A stretch of DNA of 64,000 nt from Atriophallophorus winterbourni (Eukaryota > Platyhelminthes > Trematoda > Plagiorchiida > Microphallidae), in assembly GCA_013407085.1 (NCBI GenBank), contig JACCGJ010018281.1:1-64000 (forward strand), read 5' to 3'. The notes below the pieces were generated by a model. That model was not told the DNA's origin. It did not search any database and saw only the letters and a list, made by a program, of their open reading frames with translations. The first letter of the stretch is position 1; each line of letters starts with the position of its first letter. The position numbers were made by a program, and so were the translations under genes. Below are positions 1-11,424 of the stretch, piece by piece.

Positions 1-152
<152 letters not shown>

Positions 153-890
153 TGAAAGCGCTTAACATGAATTCTGCGAGCTAACACGAACTTATTCGTT
201 CTCTTTTGAGAGTTCGTGAGAATTTTTATCTTCAAGCTTGGGAAGAGTGTTTGCTGGAGAGTTGGAGCGAATGGTGTATTCACGTTAGATGGTGTGGATT
301 ATGAAATGAACATGCGTTTGTGATTTACGTACATAATCGGAATAGATCGAATCAGGCCAACAACAAAACGAATTGACTTTACATCTCGGTTTAATGCACA
401 CCATTAGGAAATACTTCGGTAAAATATAACACTCTCGTTGTGTAAAACGTAGCATACTTGGACGTGCTTCTGGGAAAGTTTGGAGATGCGGTAATGCAAC
501 ACCATCAAGTATTAGTCAGTAGATGTCTGTTATTATTGCCAAGAATTCGGTAACCTGAAACCATCGTCAACGAAATGGTATCCCTCCTGCATTGAATTTC
601 TACGAGAACATAACCACGGCAAATCAACCCATTTAGAGCTAAACAAATTGACTGAGTTGGGAAGCCCTTAAAGTTTGGATGTTAAGAAATATAGGAATTT
701 TACTAAAAATTCCCATTTTGTGGGTTAAAGACAAGAATAAAGCGAAGGCTGTCCTTTTTGGTATTTCACATCATGCTCTACAGCACACCCTCACAAGAAA
801 ACTGAAACATGAACAATGAATGTGATCGATATCAAGCATTAAACTGGATTCAGTGTCACATGACACTCCTTGAATTGGCTCGATCAATGT
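153..890. other. No gene recognised
   Basis: A+T-rich sequence between the microsatellite and an RTE 3' end. I see no open frame with recognisable protein motifs and no RNA gene. Confidence 0.5.
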
Positions 891-894
891 TGAT

Positions 895-1245
895 GTTTTT
901 GCTGTTGTTGTTGGCCTCCTTCGGTCGATGTTGGCCATTGATGTATATTACAAGTGCATGATTGTTTGATGCTCCACAGTTTTTTGAATGACTAAACATT
1001 TCAATTCGGCAGGAACAGTTTTACCCGCAGCGCTCACATCGATACTAGGTCTATTGATGCCAGTTGCAAGCTGACTGTGTGATCTACGTGAAGCAGCAGG
1101 GAGAAGTATCTGCTCTTCCCCCAGATGGCAGACGACGCTTTATCCAGTACTTCCAAAGTGAGCGTTCGAGAGCAATTTGTATCAACTCGCTACGCCAATG
1201 TCCAGAGCTTTCACGTCGCTTTCACAAACGTCTTTCTTCCGAGCT
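895..1245 (-). mobile_element. RTE-type LINE, 3' end fragment
   Basis: Read on the minus strand, this matches the 3' end of the RTE family whose longest copy is at 23.2-26.9 kb. It holds the degenerate C-terminal domain (the KALD-SWEEL type block), then the Cys/His knuckle region, then the shared tail GAGGCCAACAACAACA near 900-915. Stops and frameshifts break the frame. It is a 5'-truncated dead copy. The 5' limit is approximate. Confidence 0.8.
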
Positions 1246-1980
1246 TAGCAAAAATCCTGAACGGGCAGCGAACGCTTGCTCAAATAGGTCTATGCATCGA
1301 CCAAGTTTGTCTAGTAACACATCTCCAATTATTTTGTGGCAACTTATTCCTAATTCACTTCCCGTGCTAGCGTTTCGTGCATTACGCCATACTATCTTTC
1401 CATGCGCAGACAGTAAGGTCACTGTTGGTGAGTGCTAAAGCAGTGCATAAATGCTTAACATAGTATGCTATGCATGAAGTAGCAACCAATTATGGTGATA
1501 ATGATGAATGGTAAAGTAGTTTATCTGCCATCGAAGCGATCAACCGTTGTTCCCGAACCTGGTTCGTTCAATTGCCATTCCGTATGCAAGCTTATATAAC
1601 GTTTGTGAAAGTTGAATGTTCCACGCAAGCGCTGTCTCTTATGTCAGTGTGGTTTGTGTGAACGAACTCAACTAAAGGCAGACTGAAAGTAATTCTACTG
1701 TTTCTACTTGATGAGGTCAAACAGTTGGTAAGTGTGAGTGCGGTAGATGTGAGCATCACAGAGCATAAGTTAAATAAAGCTTTTACCTGGGTGTGGAATA
1801 ACGATGTGCTACATGTATTTTGTAAACTAAAAATAAGGAAACCTTTCCTTCCAGTTTGCATTCTTTGTAATTGTCATGTTTGTTCGTGAAGAAATTTCGA
1901 TAGCTTCTGAACAATTAGCATTGTAATTTACGTTGAAAAACCAAAGCCATTAATACACAACGGGTGCAATCCTGTTCAAG
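1246..1980. other. No gene recognised
   Basis: Unassigned A+T-rich sequence between two LINE fragments. The short open frames here have no recognisable motif or splice context. Confidence 0.45.
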
Positions 1981-1987
1981 AGGTTAT

Positions 1988-2165
1988 AATTCAATTCAAT
2001 TTTAATGGACTAAAAAACATATGGCTTTACAGAAAAACAGAGAATAAACTGGGAAGTACGAATAATGTAACAAGCAAAAAAGGATTTGGTTGCTTGCTGA
2101 GCAGTTCAAGAATCAGGAAAAATCCAAACGGCAGTAATTGTTTTCGTTTGCAGAGTTGAGTGACA
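1988..2165 (-). mobile_element. CR1-type LINE (subfamily C), 3' end
   Basis: The plus strand starts with the tail AATTCAATTCAATTTTAATGG and continues with the 3' UTR seen again at 44.46 kb (minus) and 61.84-61.92 kb (plus). The element therefore lies on the minus strand, with its AATTGA tandem tail at 1988. Only 3' UTR and possibly a few terminal codons remain. Confidence 0.75.
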
Positions 2166-2237
2166 TGTGCAGATTCAAGGGGTCAGGAAGTTTAGTTTGT
2201 TTCGATGCCCGGGTTCAGGACCAACAACGCATACGAA

Positions 2238-2256
2238 TGAATGAATGAATGCACAA
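2238..2256. repeat. Short GAAT tetramer repeat
   Basis: About four perfect GAAT units stand in otherwise complex sequence. Confidence 0.8.
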
Positions 2257-2289
2257 GCCTGATCCAGGCAAAGTGCCGTGCAGTCAGAC

Positions 2290-4200
2290 TACACTCTTAA
2301 TCATGTTTCGATTTGTGTCTTTCAAAAATGTCGTCTACAGTTAAGTCTATAGTCCATAACTAACCTTGTTGAATGTGTTTATTCCTTAACAGGCTGCTAA
2401 CTCCCATTTGGTTTGTACATTTCTTCCATTTCTTTAGCGGGAAGCTGTACTGACGGAAAATGAGTTTCTAGCTTGGAAAGTGCATATTTTACTCATGGAT
2501 AAGGCAAATAAGTGGGTTAAGCAATACCTCTCTTGAAATGTGCACCCGCAGCTGGATTCCAAGCGATTGGAAGTCATACGTCGTATCCACCTGGACACCG
2601 GGGCTCATAAACCGAAAACCTACCCCCAAAACAGAACATTCGTTCCATGGATGTCATTGCAGTATACTCGTTAAATTTACCCCATAACGCAACTCCATAC
2701 ATTCGAAAGTAATCACATGCGTCTATTAATGCGAACTTCCTAAATACTCTACCATCCCTTTTCATGTTGTTCCACACACACACACTTACCAAAGCACCAA
2801 TGTCCTCGTCTTTACCCAAATTAATAATTAATTAGCCTACCAACTTACCAACTATGCGAGATGACCCTGTTCTGGTACAACCATACCTGACATGTTGGTG
2901 AAGACCAGTTTAGCGAAACAGCACATCGGCGTTGTGGAAAAAAGCGACCGAAAGCGAACTGACGATTGGGACAAAGTGGTGCAACAAACGAAAGGCACTC
3001 AGTTGTCAAGGTGCTTGTAGACCAAGGTGTGAAGTTCTCGAATGGATAGTTTACCATCCCCCGCGTCGGTAAAGGGTGTCGGACAAGTGCAGACTAGGTG
3101 GTGCGTGGATTTGTGTTGTGTTGTCTTGTATCAGCCATCAGCAGCAAAACTTTGACAGTTGCTGTAGTCGTTGCTTTCCCGCGAGTTGTGACAAATTGTC
3201 AACCAGTAAGCTGGACAATTAGACGGAAAGTTTCTGGGAAAGTTGAAGATGATGTTTTTCCAACAATTTGCGGGTTTTTTTTAAATAAATATTTTTGATC
3301 AGTTCTGTAAAGGAAATTCAGGCATTGAGAAATAATTGGTTACGTGTATAATGACAATTTCTTCTTCGTTGTTCTTTGTTCGTCAAAGTTATTGATACAC
3401 CGCTTTTATTTTACAGGATGGGAAAAAATTAAACAATTTTAAGTTTTCGTGCCGTCAAACAAGACTATTTTCCTTAAACTCAGTACAATGCAAGGTTAAA
3501 AATAGTATACAGGTTTGCGGTATGATTGAAAATGTAATGAAGTAATAAATAGTAAATAAAGTAATACATCATGGGAAATATATGACTCACTATTAATGTT
3601 TGTTTTTAAGTGTATGTCCAATTTCACTTCGAATATCGCCATTAAAAGAGAGTTTTTAGTTGGATTTTAGTGGTGTTTTCTGACGACCGCGTTCTAGCGA
3701 CGGCTTTGTTTTTTGAACAGGCTCGTCTTGGCTCACGGAAGAACGCTCGTATTCAGAATCTTATCTTTTCTAGAGTGACGGCGTTATGCAGTACAAAGAA
3801 GTTTGAAGGGAAAGGAGTAATGGAATAGAGAAAAGGGCAGTAGTGTTGTTCGCTGCCTGCTGATGTTCTTGTCTCCGATATCATCATGATCGTTGCTCTT
3901 ATTATCTACTTCTTTACATATGTCATATGACGTATTGAACTGGTCAATGTCACTGGCCGGGCGACGAAGGTCAATCAATATACACGTGATGCAGACAGAC
4001 AATTGAATTACATGTTAGCGAAAGATGGAGTAAATAGAAGTGTACAATAATAAATGTGTAGAAACACTGGTGTGCTACAAGTTCATCACATGCTAAGGTA
4101 GGTAATTCTAGAAAAATATAACACCTATAGTAAACAAATGCGCCGAAAATCAATACGGGAACTTGGGATGTAAAGGAACAGCGTATGTCCGCGTGCCATT
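2290..4200. other. No gene recognised
   Basis: About 1.9 kb of mixed sequence. Open frames of 66-81 codons occur on both strands, for example 2574-2819 minus and 3098-3298 plus. None has a recognisable domain or convincing splice borders. Degenerate transposon remnants are possible. Confidence 0.4.
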
Positions 4201-4299
4201 TTGTCACCACACTCTTCAAACAAGTATTTTAGTAAATGTCCATCGGTGGACACACTTAGATAATTAGGAATAATATCTCGTCCTATCCTCATCCTGGTA

Positions 4300-4500
4300 C
4301 AGTCACATAGACCTGGGCGTCACAATATTTCAGTGTATAAAACGTTACGAAGACTCTTCACTAACTCTGTTGCTCTGTGGTAAATTTTATCGAAGAAGGC
4401 AATATCTTTTCGCATCCAAGGAGCCCAGACCTCTACCGCATATTCCACTGTTTGATGAAGGTCGGCTTCTGTGTTAGCGCAATACACGATTTTAGCATCA
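4300..4500 (-). mobile_element. CR1-type LINE ORF2 C-terminal fragment
   Basis: The minus-strand translation carries EYAVEVWAPWMRKDI followed by KIYHRATELVKSLRN. This is the post-palm block that CR1 reverse transcriptases in this window all share (EYS-QAWAPWLRKDIELLDRIYHRATKLV). It is an isolated fragment truncated at both ends. Confidence 0.85.
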
Positions 4501-4714
4501 CGCTGAATCACAATTGTCAAACATATAACGTTTTCAGCATCAATAATTTAAATCTGCCTCGGGCATTAAAATGATATTCTGAATATTTATCGTGGTTTTT
4601 GAATATGTGGGAGAATATATCTAAATCGGTTTTCGCACCTTTAAAAAAGGAAGACCAATTTCATGTAGTGGCAAATAAAGTTTTACATTGGAGCTAGTTC
4701 ACGCAAATAACCAC

Positions 4715-4855
4715 GTTGCTCAAACACAACCACGTAGAAGTCGATTTCAGTCAACAGATGTATTGTGGTGCTCGCATAACCCGCACTTACAGTCTACAGC
4801 CGGATTTTGACTGTTTGTCACCTACTCATGCAGACAGTAAAGATTAGGTCCAGTG
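4715..4855 (-). repeat. 240-bp repeat family, partial unit (reverse)
   Basis: The sequence runs through the GTATTGTGGTGCTC box, the CCGG-TTTTGACTGTTTG box and the CAGACAGTAAAGATTAGGTC box in the order of the reverse-oriented 240-bp unit. Divergence is high. The rest of the unit is missing. Confidence 0.65.
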
Positions 4856-4929
4856 AGTTCCGTGGTTAGCGTCTCTCTACTGACTCATGGCTCTGAATGT
4901 ACTTTTTGGCAAAGCTGCAAAAAGGCTTC

Positions 4930-5137
4930 TAGGTACACAAGGTCGACAAGAAGAAGAAGCGAATAAGGAAGAAGAGCCGTGTCATCTACATATACAAAGT
5001 CTGCGTCAAGTCCATCGAAGGCCATGTCGATCATGAACTCCTTCGAGAACGATATCTTCAAGCGCAGTGATTCCGAGTCGAGGCGTCTCACCCACTACAA
5101 CAAACGAGCAGAGAACTTCAGACAACGGTAGAGCGGT
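4930..5137 (+). pseudogene. Histone H2B pseudogene fragment
   Basis: Three blocks in shifted frames reproduce core H2B in order. From 4948 there is a basic [10 protein letters not shown] stretch leading into IYIYKV, matching the KRKESYAIYIYKV start of the histone fold. From 5015 the translation gives [17 protein letters not shown] and then RLTHYNKR, matching the alpha-2 and alpha-3 region. From 5107 it gives SRELQTTV, matching SREIQTAVR. Material is lost at two points: about nine codons between the first two blocks, and the STIT segment before the last. The sequence stops being histone-like after 5137, and no histone 3' stem-loop was seen. It is a dead copy, either retroposed or a decayed histone-cluster relic. 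H2B pairs with H2A in the nucleosome; this copy cannot encode a functional fold. Confidence 0.85.
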
Positions 5138-5139
5138 AA

Positions 5140-5935
5140 ACAATGTTAAAACCTAAATTCATGGTTAAATCAGAAGAAACAAATACGCAACATCAGAATC
5201 AGAGACTCAAGACGATTGCTTTATTCTTGAATAAGTGCGGAAGATGTGAGCTGAACCACTCATTGAGAATGTAATGGTCTCGCATTGAAGCATGTTGTGG
5301 ATTCTGTTTTCGGTATAGCGATGTCACAGTGTGCGCAAGTTTTGCATTGTCTCTTTGCGAACAGAAATTGTTTATGCACTGGGGGAATCAAATGCGGAAT
5401 ATGAGAAACATTCATCTGTCACACGTTTTATGCCCTTCAGATTCACATGGACCTCGTGAATGTTCCGCCCGAAATTCAGAAACCGTAATAGAATTAATTC
5501 GTTATTACTTGAAAACGGCATGTCTAATAGGACAATAATGATTACCAATGACGCTGCGTTCAATAACCTGCAATGTAATTTACACCTAATGGACTTTATC
5601 TTAACACCAGAATTCACTAGTTTTAAACAGTAACCCTTAAATTTGTAGGTAAGACAGCGAGTACATGTGGTCACGAAAACCAAAATTCAACGTTTCGTGT
5701 ATTGTATTACTTTTGTTAACATGATTGGAATTGAACCAAAGTTTATAGGTTGTAGCTCTTTTTTAATAACCAGCGGTAACGGTGAAGAAGTAAAGATACC
5801 ACGGATAATTTCAACTGAGTAGCTTACCGGTGATCGAGGACGGAACACTTGAGACAAGTTTGCCATTGTTCGCTTTAATCGGACAAAATTAATGAGACCG
5901 TAGGTTTTGCTGATCTCGCCACTTTGAACTCGGTG
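5140..5935. other. No gene recognised
   Basis: Unassigned sequence with two overlapping minus-strand open frames (5372-5683 and 5687-5944) that show no domain motifs. I would not call them genes without transcript evidence. Confidence 0.4.
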
Positions 5936-5938
5936 TTC

Positions 5939-6798
5939 CATCAAAGCTTGGCGAGAAAAGTTAATCGTTCTTAATTATGACCAACACTGAACTTAGGTCA
6001 AGTAGATAAGTCGGGCGAACAATGGACTTCACCCTCACATATCTACATCTGACCGAAGATTCTAATTCGACCTATGTGTCATAACGATCCAGAATTGAAA
6101 AACTAATTTATGGGAGAACAAATCTCTGGACCCATTTCGGCAGTGAACGATAAATGGGCAGCACATATTTCTTCAAACGCTTTCGTGAACAGTATGTTAA
6201 CATAAACTTTATGGTAGCCGCACTTGATATCATATTCATACGCAAAATGCTAATACACATTCGCGAACTTGCTACCGTAAACTCGGTGTAATAAAGGAAA
6301 CACACATATAGCATGGACACTAAATATTCTCAGTGGATACTACTCGTGAAACAATTTAATGGCCAATACATGTTGTCTTTCGGATATCTATTCTTTGATG
6401 AATTACAAAGATCGCTTAATAAAATTGTCTATTCTGACTGCTCACTATCAAACACTCAAGCACACCAAGAAATCTTGCTCATGTAATACGTACAGGTAAA
6501 TAACTAAAATGAAACGGAAGAGAGAGTTTGAAGTTTGGCTGTTTGCCGTCATCGGGGCCATTTTCCAACTATTTCAAACCTGTAAGACTCACTTGGAACA
6601 AAACCGAAATTTGCTTCTTCCTATAAATTTCGCAACCTTATGACATCAACATTGTGTTCTGCGACATCATTTTCATGTTGTATTTGATAAACTAGTGTGC
6701 TCGAAGTGCACTCGTGAAAAAAGTCAAGCAAGATCACTCTAGTTCTAGATAGAAAACCATCATACGGTCAAACGCATGACCAGGAAATCCAAACCCTC
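5939..6798 (-). repeat. 860-bp core repeat, inverted copy 1
   Basis: The reverse complement of this block aligns along its whole length with 32636-33492. Shared landmarks are ATCAAAGC at one end, then AGTTAATCGTTCTTAATTATGA, CGACCTATGTGTCATAACGATCC, TGTGTTTCCTTTATTACACC and GTAATACGTACAGGTAAATAA. I judge divergence at very roughly 15 percent by eye. The second copy is enclosed by inverted arrays of the 240-bp repeat. This copy is followed by a fold-back element and then a 240-bp fragment. The block is probably the internal part of a DNA-transposon-like element. It has no recognisable transposase. Confidence 0.8.
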
Positions 6799-7513
6799 AC
6801 TTAATCGTCAGACACTTAATCTCCGTAAATTAATCCCTGTACCCTTAATCCCCAGACATTTAACCCTCAAGTCACTTCACCCTAGTCACTTAATCCCCAG
6901 TTTGATAGCTCCTGAAGAATGCAGAATACGTTCAGATGAATTTATTTAGCATGATAGATATGCAATTGATTTTAAGAACGTTAATCTTTCCGTAGTTGAG
7001 CATCGCTGAATTGCTCGAGATGTCCTGGCGCATATCTCAGCATACTTCTTCTTCTGTTTGATATGAACTCTAGCACTTGCTTGAAAAACTGAGACCGTAT
7101 GCTGTCGGCAATCCTTTCGCAAACCGCTAAGAAATTTCCACATGGTGGGATGTTGGCAAGAAAAGTGTGACTGTAATGCATGATGCCAACCTTATACAGC
7201 ATTATTCGTTCGAGCAACACCACTATTTGCGTGTCGACTATGTGTCGACTACATCATGAGGCGTAAATCATCGTCTGCATCATAATCTGCTTTCATCTTT
7301 AGTTCACTTAGTTTTCGTTGCATGGCATGACATCTCGAGCAATTAGGCGATGCTCAACTACGGAAAGATTGACGTTCTTTACATCGACTGCATATCTATC
7401 CTGCTAAATAAATTCATTTAAACATATTCTGCATTATTCAGAAGTTATCGAACTGGGGATTAAGTGACTGAAGATTAAGTGAATGGGGATTAAAGGTCTG
7501 ACGATTGAGGGTC
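6790..7513. mobile_element. Fold-back (long inverted-repeat) element
   Basis: The left arm (about 6798-7035) and right arm (about 7325-7513) are imperfect inverted complements of nearly 200 bases. Examples are CTTTCCGTAGTTGAGCATCGC on the left against GCGATGCTCAACTACGGAAAG on the right, and TTTATTTAGCATGATAGATATGC against its complement. The outer part of each arm is a run of 13-16-bp degenerate repeats built on CACTTAATCCCCAG. The roughly 290-bp centre has no coding motif. Ends are near ACCCTCA on the left and TGAGGGT on the right. I could not find a target duplication, which may be because it abuts other repeats on both sides. Confidence 0.75.
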
Positions 7514-7625
7514 TCTTATAAGCACTTTGAACGCTTAGCAGGCTTCACATCGTGATTCTGTGTTTGAACATCGTGGTTCTTTGTATGAATCCTAAACAAC
7601 AGTAGCATACAAGTATAACATGTCA
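7512..7625 (+). repeat. 240-bp repeat family, partial unit (forward)
   Basis: The block TCTTATAAGC, then GATTCTGTGTTTGAACATCG, then TGGTTCTTTGTA, then CATACAAGTATAAC follows the forward order of the 240-bp unit's second half. It starts directly at the right end of the fold-back element. Confidence 0.8.
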
Positions 7626-7784
7626 GCCAGTGTCACCCGACCTTAACCATGTTCACTTGTATCATTTTGATGAGAACACACGTAATATTGGGCTAATCGA
7701 TCACTGAACCTGGTCTCGCCTGGGTAACTTGACTCACCCTAGCCCTATTATAGGCTGCTTAGCGGTGAGGTCAAATAAAGGTGG

Positions 7785-7860
7785 TTGGTGTGAATTCTAC
7801 TTAGTCATTGTATTCTGGTGCTCACATCCCCAGCACTTGCTCAATCATGTTCGCTCTCGT
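7785..7860 (-). repeat. 240-bp repeat family, short reverse fragment
   Basis: CATTGTATTCTGGTGCTCAC followed by ATCCCCAGCACTTGCTC corresponds to the reverse-oriented first half of the 240-bp unit. It is short and diverged. Confidence 0.5.
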
Positions 7861-7979
7861 GACTACACCTTGGTCGGACAATGCTTCTGTGTTCAAAGCG
7901 AATCATTAACTAGAATGGCTCTAATCTTTTGCATACAAAGTTCTCCGCAAAATTGATTACAAATTTGAGACTATGAAAT

Positions 7980-9120
7980 TTGTTATCGTTGTCATTTTCT
8001 CTGGGAAAGGATCACTCTTTCAATTTTATGTCAGGCGACATTATATCAAAACAAACAAGTTGTTTGCCAGGGTTCGTGTCATTTCATTCGATGTAAGAAT
8101 TTGTTCGTCGCATTGGAAGCATTTTTGTCTAGTTATTTCACCTGCACTACTATAGCTCACAAATACGTCCTTAAATCAACATATTTTTATGAAACTCTAT
8201 CTTGTTTTTATGACGTCGCCATTTACCAAGGAATAGTTGAAACACGCTGATTTCTTCAACATTATCGGTTTATAGTGGGTGAAATAAGTGTCAGAAACAA
8301 TACGTAATGAACCAGCACAAGTTAGATGAGCTTTAATCATGCTGACAAGCCCTTGAATTGACCGTCCGCCATTGAAAACTTTTAAATATCATTTCTACGT
8401 TATTCTCATCTTATGCGGTTTACGTCTGGAATCATACCACACTTAATTTTCATTCACAGCAATCAATAAAAGTGATGAATTGTGGGTGATGACAGAGGGC
8501 TTAGCACACTAAGGTTGTAAAAATTATTCAACCTTTCATCACACATGTTAAATCCCCATGGCAACCTGCCAGGTTGCATGCCATTAGTTGGATAAGTTGA
8601 ATTTCACAGATCTAATCCATTGTCACCCGTCTAAGGCCTTTTACGGAATGTGTCAAGTGGATTTTCACGCTCTACAGACGATTAACCCAAAGATGACCTG
8701 AATCAGTGTCACACTAAAGTTGGTAACTATGGCCAACTCGGGTCAGTTACGAAACTTGTGCATTGTTCCCCGATTTGAACGACCTGCGCAATGATTATAA
8801 AATCACGAATAGATTATCAGCGAAGCATGTGTAACTGATGGGAATTACAAGGAAGTTGGAACCTAGTTAGCGAATATATATCTGAAAAATATGAACAGGT
8901 TACCGAATCAATGATCGATATTAATGAAATTCTAGTCAGTCGTTCTGATTTCCGCGTGTAACGGCCAAAAGGTTTTAGTGTATGAACCATTCCCGACATA
9001 TTTTGGGCATTGTTGATAAAACATGTTAAAGTGAGACAGATAACTATTGGGTACACAACAATAAAATCAATCAAATGGGTTTCGTTTACCCGATTGATTT
9101 GATGTGAGAGATCTGAGGTC
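7980..9120. other. No gene recognised
   Basis: About 1.1 kb without recognisable coding, RNA or repeat content. The minus open frame at 8817-9122 has no motif I know. Confidence 0.45.
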
Positions 9121-9307
9121 ACGTGTTTTGACTGAATTGGTTAAGGGACCATCTTACTGATAGTTACGTCCATGTACGCGTTGGCAAAATCCTCTCTAGA
9201 AGACTATAGGTCACAAGCGGTGTTTCACTAGGCTCGGTGCTTCGGCCTCTTTTGTTTATTGTGTATAAGAATGATTTGTTAAAGGACATTGGGTGAACAA
9301 GATTATA

Positions 9308-9400
9308 CTTGCATGCCAACTGTTATATAGGGTTCGTACAACGAACCACGATGTTCAGACACTGAATTACAAAGTGATTCTTTGTCAAGCACTCTAGGAC
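9308..9400 (-). repeat. 240-bp repeat family, terminal fragment inside a LINE
   Basis: AACAAGATTATACTTGCATGCC, then GTTATATAGGGTTC, then GAACCACGATGTTCAG, then AATTACAAAGTGATTC is the reverse-oriented outer half of the 240-bp unit. It replaces about 50 bases of the reverse transcriptase palm region of the surrounding CR1 copy. Confidence 0.75.
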
Positions 9401-9866
9401 TATTAACGACTGTATGGTATTACAACAGGATCTGTGCACCTTATACAGTTGGTCTCAGACAAATGAGTTTCCTATTAATCCTGCGAAATGTACAATGCTG
9501 CGGCATCGCACCACACGTATCAGCTTGGCACGCAAAATCTCGTCTGGACTAGTGCTGAAAAGGATCTAGGTGGCAGGGTGTCGTGTAACTCAAGCCCGGA
9601 CATCCTTCCCGAACTGAGCATAATATATCCCGCCGTATCTTGAGTCGGCTTAAGAGCATATTCGGGAGATTCACGCAAGAAACCTTACCCGTGTTAATTA
9701 ATATATATGTACGTCCTGTTATGGAATATTCAATCTAAGCTCGGGCACCGTGGCTGAGGAAGGATATTGAACTATTTGACAGGATTTATCACCGTGCGAC
9801 TAAGTTGTTCTTCTGTTACAAAACGTTGCCTTTCCAAGAGAGAATGTCCAAACGAGGCCTACATGA

Positions 9867-10293
9867 CCAAAGTAATGTTGCTCACATACCCCACACGTAC
9901 ACACCACTACCGGTTTCTGGCTGTTTGCCGTCTTCACGTGGGGACAGTAGGATTAGGTTCAGTGAGCCTTGAAATAGTCGTATAATGCTAATCAGTTTCT
10001 ATGTTTGAACATCGGGGCTCGTTGTACGAACCCTATGTAAGTGGCATTCAAGTATAAATTTGTTTACCACTTATCCACTGTTTCATGGCTTACTGAAACT
10101 AATCTTACTGTCTCCACATGATGACGGTAAACAGCTAGAAACTGGTAGTGGTGCGTAAGTGCGGGGATGTGAGCAACACCTTATTTTGGTCATCCATAAG
10201 CGCCTTGAGTGATTGACGAAGAATCACTTTGTGATTCTGTGTTTGAACATCGTGGTTCGTTGTAACAGTGGCATTCAAGTATAACTTTGTTTC
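9867..10293. mobile_element. 240-bp repeat element with 10-bp target duplication
   Basis: The insert is bounded by GCCTACATGA at 9857-9866 and again at 10294-10303, and the CR1 reading (LHDFTQQR) resumes after the second copy. Inside, a reverse-oriented first half (about 9867-9985) is followed by a forward second half, then a complete forward unit (about 10075-10293). The reverse and forward first halves form inverted arms of about 115 bases separated by about 90 bases. This is the clearest evidence in the window that the 240-bp repeat is mobile. No protein is encoded. Confidence 0.85.
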
Positions 10294-10689
10294 GCCTACA
10301 TGATTTTACCCAACAACGAATAAGGTGTGACCCTAGGCTAGCATTTAAACTTTTGCCCACCGACAATCATCCACTAAAACATTTACTAAATCCCAAGGGC
10401 CTTACTCGGACACGCAGATATTTAATGCCTTTGAGCATTCCACTTTCTCGACTGGATATTCTTCGGAATTTTTTCTCGGTTAGGATTTGTTTCACGTGAA
10501 ACATCTTGCCCGAAGAAATCATGGGGTCGGAATCAGTAGAGGTTTTCGCTTCAAAGCTCGATAAATACATGTCGAACCGTGCGATGTGACTGTCCTCATT
10601 GATTCTTGAAATTTTTCACATATTTTCTACTGTGTATACCTCGTCACCCTGTGGTTTTTGTTAAGCTGATTGCTTTCTCAAACTTAAGA

Positions 10690-10900
10690 TCCATCCAAAG
10701 GTTAGCACTGCTCAGAAGCATCTTTGGTGGTTTTACTAAGTAGGCACTTCCACGGATAATTAACACTTTTATCCGGCCAACAATGGAGTACTCTGTTCAA
10801 GCATGTCCTCACGGTTACAAAAGGGCATGGCTTTGCTAGAACACGTATACGACTGCGCTACAAACTGGTGAATCACTCACTTGAACAGATGTTTCATCGG
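10690..10900 (+). mobile_element. CR1-type LINE ORF2 fragment
   Basis: The broken plus-strand translation around 10780-10860 resembles the LINE block NTYIRP-MEYSVQAW-P-LQK-M-LLE-VY-RAT, with stops. It is a short decayed piece between a CR1 3' end and an RTE 3' end. Confidence 0.55.
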
Positions 10901-11214
10901 CAAAAAGCACGTGATGGCAATCTCATGGGTACAAGTTAATTATTCCACACTCTAGATCAAATTGTCGAAGGATTTCTTTGCCATCCAAGTTTTGTTTTAT
11001 ATGAAACTCTCTGCCCCCACACATCATTTGTACATCATGCCAAAACATACTCAAGGCTGAACATGACAATTACATGTTGACCAAATCCAGCCTCGTACCT
11101 GAGTGCATAACCTGACTTTCCATATTGAGAAAACATCCTTTTGTTTTTTGGCATTCTCGATATTTTTAAGCTATGGTTAATGTAAAGTATTTGCTTTTTA
11201 GACCAAAATACTTG

Positions 11215-11420
11215 AATTGCCAGATCTCGTCGCCGGCGTGCAACTGACGCCGATCGCCCGAGTTCTGCTTTCGCTGCAAGCGCTGCGGATGAGATTGTTC
11301 CTCCCGAATCGGACTGCTCAGTCATTCGAAAAGCTGTGAAGCATGAGAAAATCATGCGATTGTGGTGTACATCCATGGTCGACATCGACTGAAGGAGGTC
11401 AACCACAACAACCTGCAATA
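11215..11420 (+). mobile_element. RTE-type LINE, 3' end fragment
   Basis: The plus strand contains CGACGCCGGCGTGCAACTGACGCC-like sequence, then CGGACTGCTCAGTCATTCG, GCATGAGAAAATCATGCGAT, GTACATCCATGGTCGACATCG and the tail GGAGGTCAACCACAACAAC. This is the same 3' end as the RTE copies at 0.9, 13.2, 19.6, 23.2 and 37.1 kb, in the opposite orientation. It includes the Cys/His knuckle remnant (IGLFSHS-type). Confidence 0.8.
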
Positions 11421-11424
11421 TATA

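Larger units (their letters stand above)
9165..10680 (+). mobile_element. CR1-type LINE (subfamily B), 3' part, interrupted
   Basis: The plus strand encodes fragments of the reverse transcriptase palm (GSVL-PLLFIV), then the QLGTQNLVW block, the YVRPVMEYSI and WAPWLRKDIELFDRIYHRATKL block, and after an interruption LHDFTQQRIR through RRNFFSVRICFT. All of this matches the copies at 59.1-60.9 kb. Two foreign pieces of the 240-bp family break it. One is a short terminal fragment at 9308-9400. The other is a 427-bp insert at 9867-10293 with a clean 10-bp target duplication. The 3' UTR runs to about 10680 and the tandem tail is not obvious. It is a dead copy. Confidence 0.85.

Noticed and set aside
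1064..1438. 124-codon plus frame near the window start
   Set aside because: It is the antisense shadow of an RTE 3' end lying on the minus strand.
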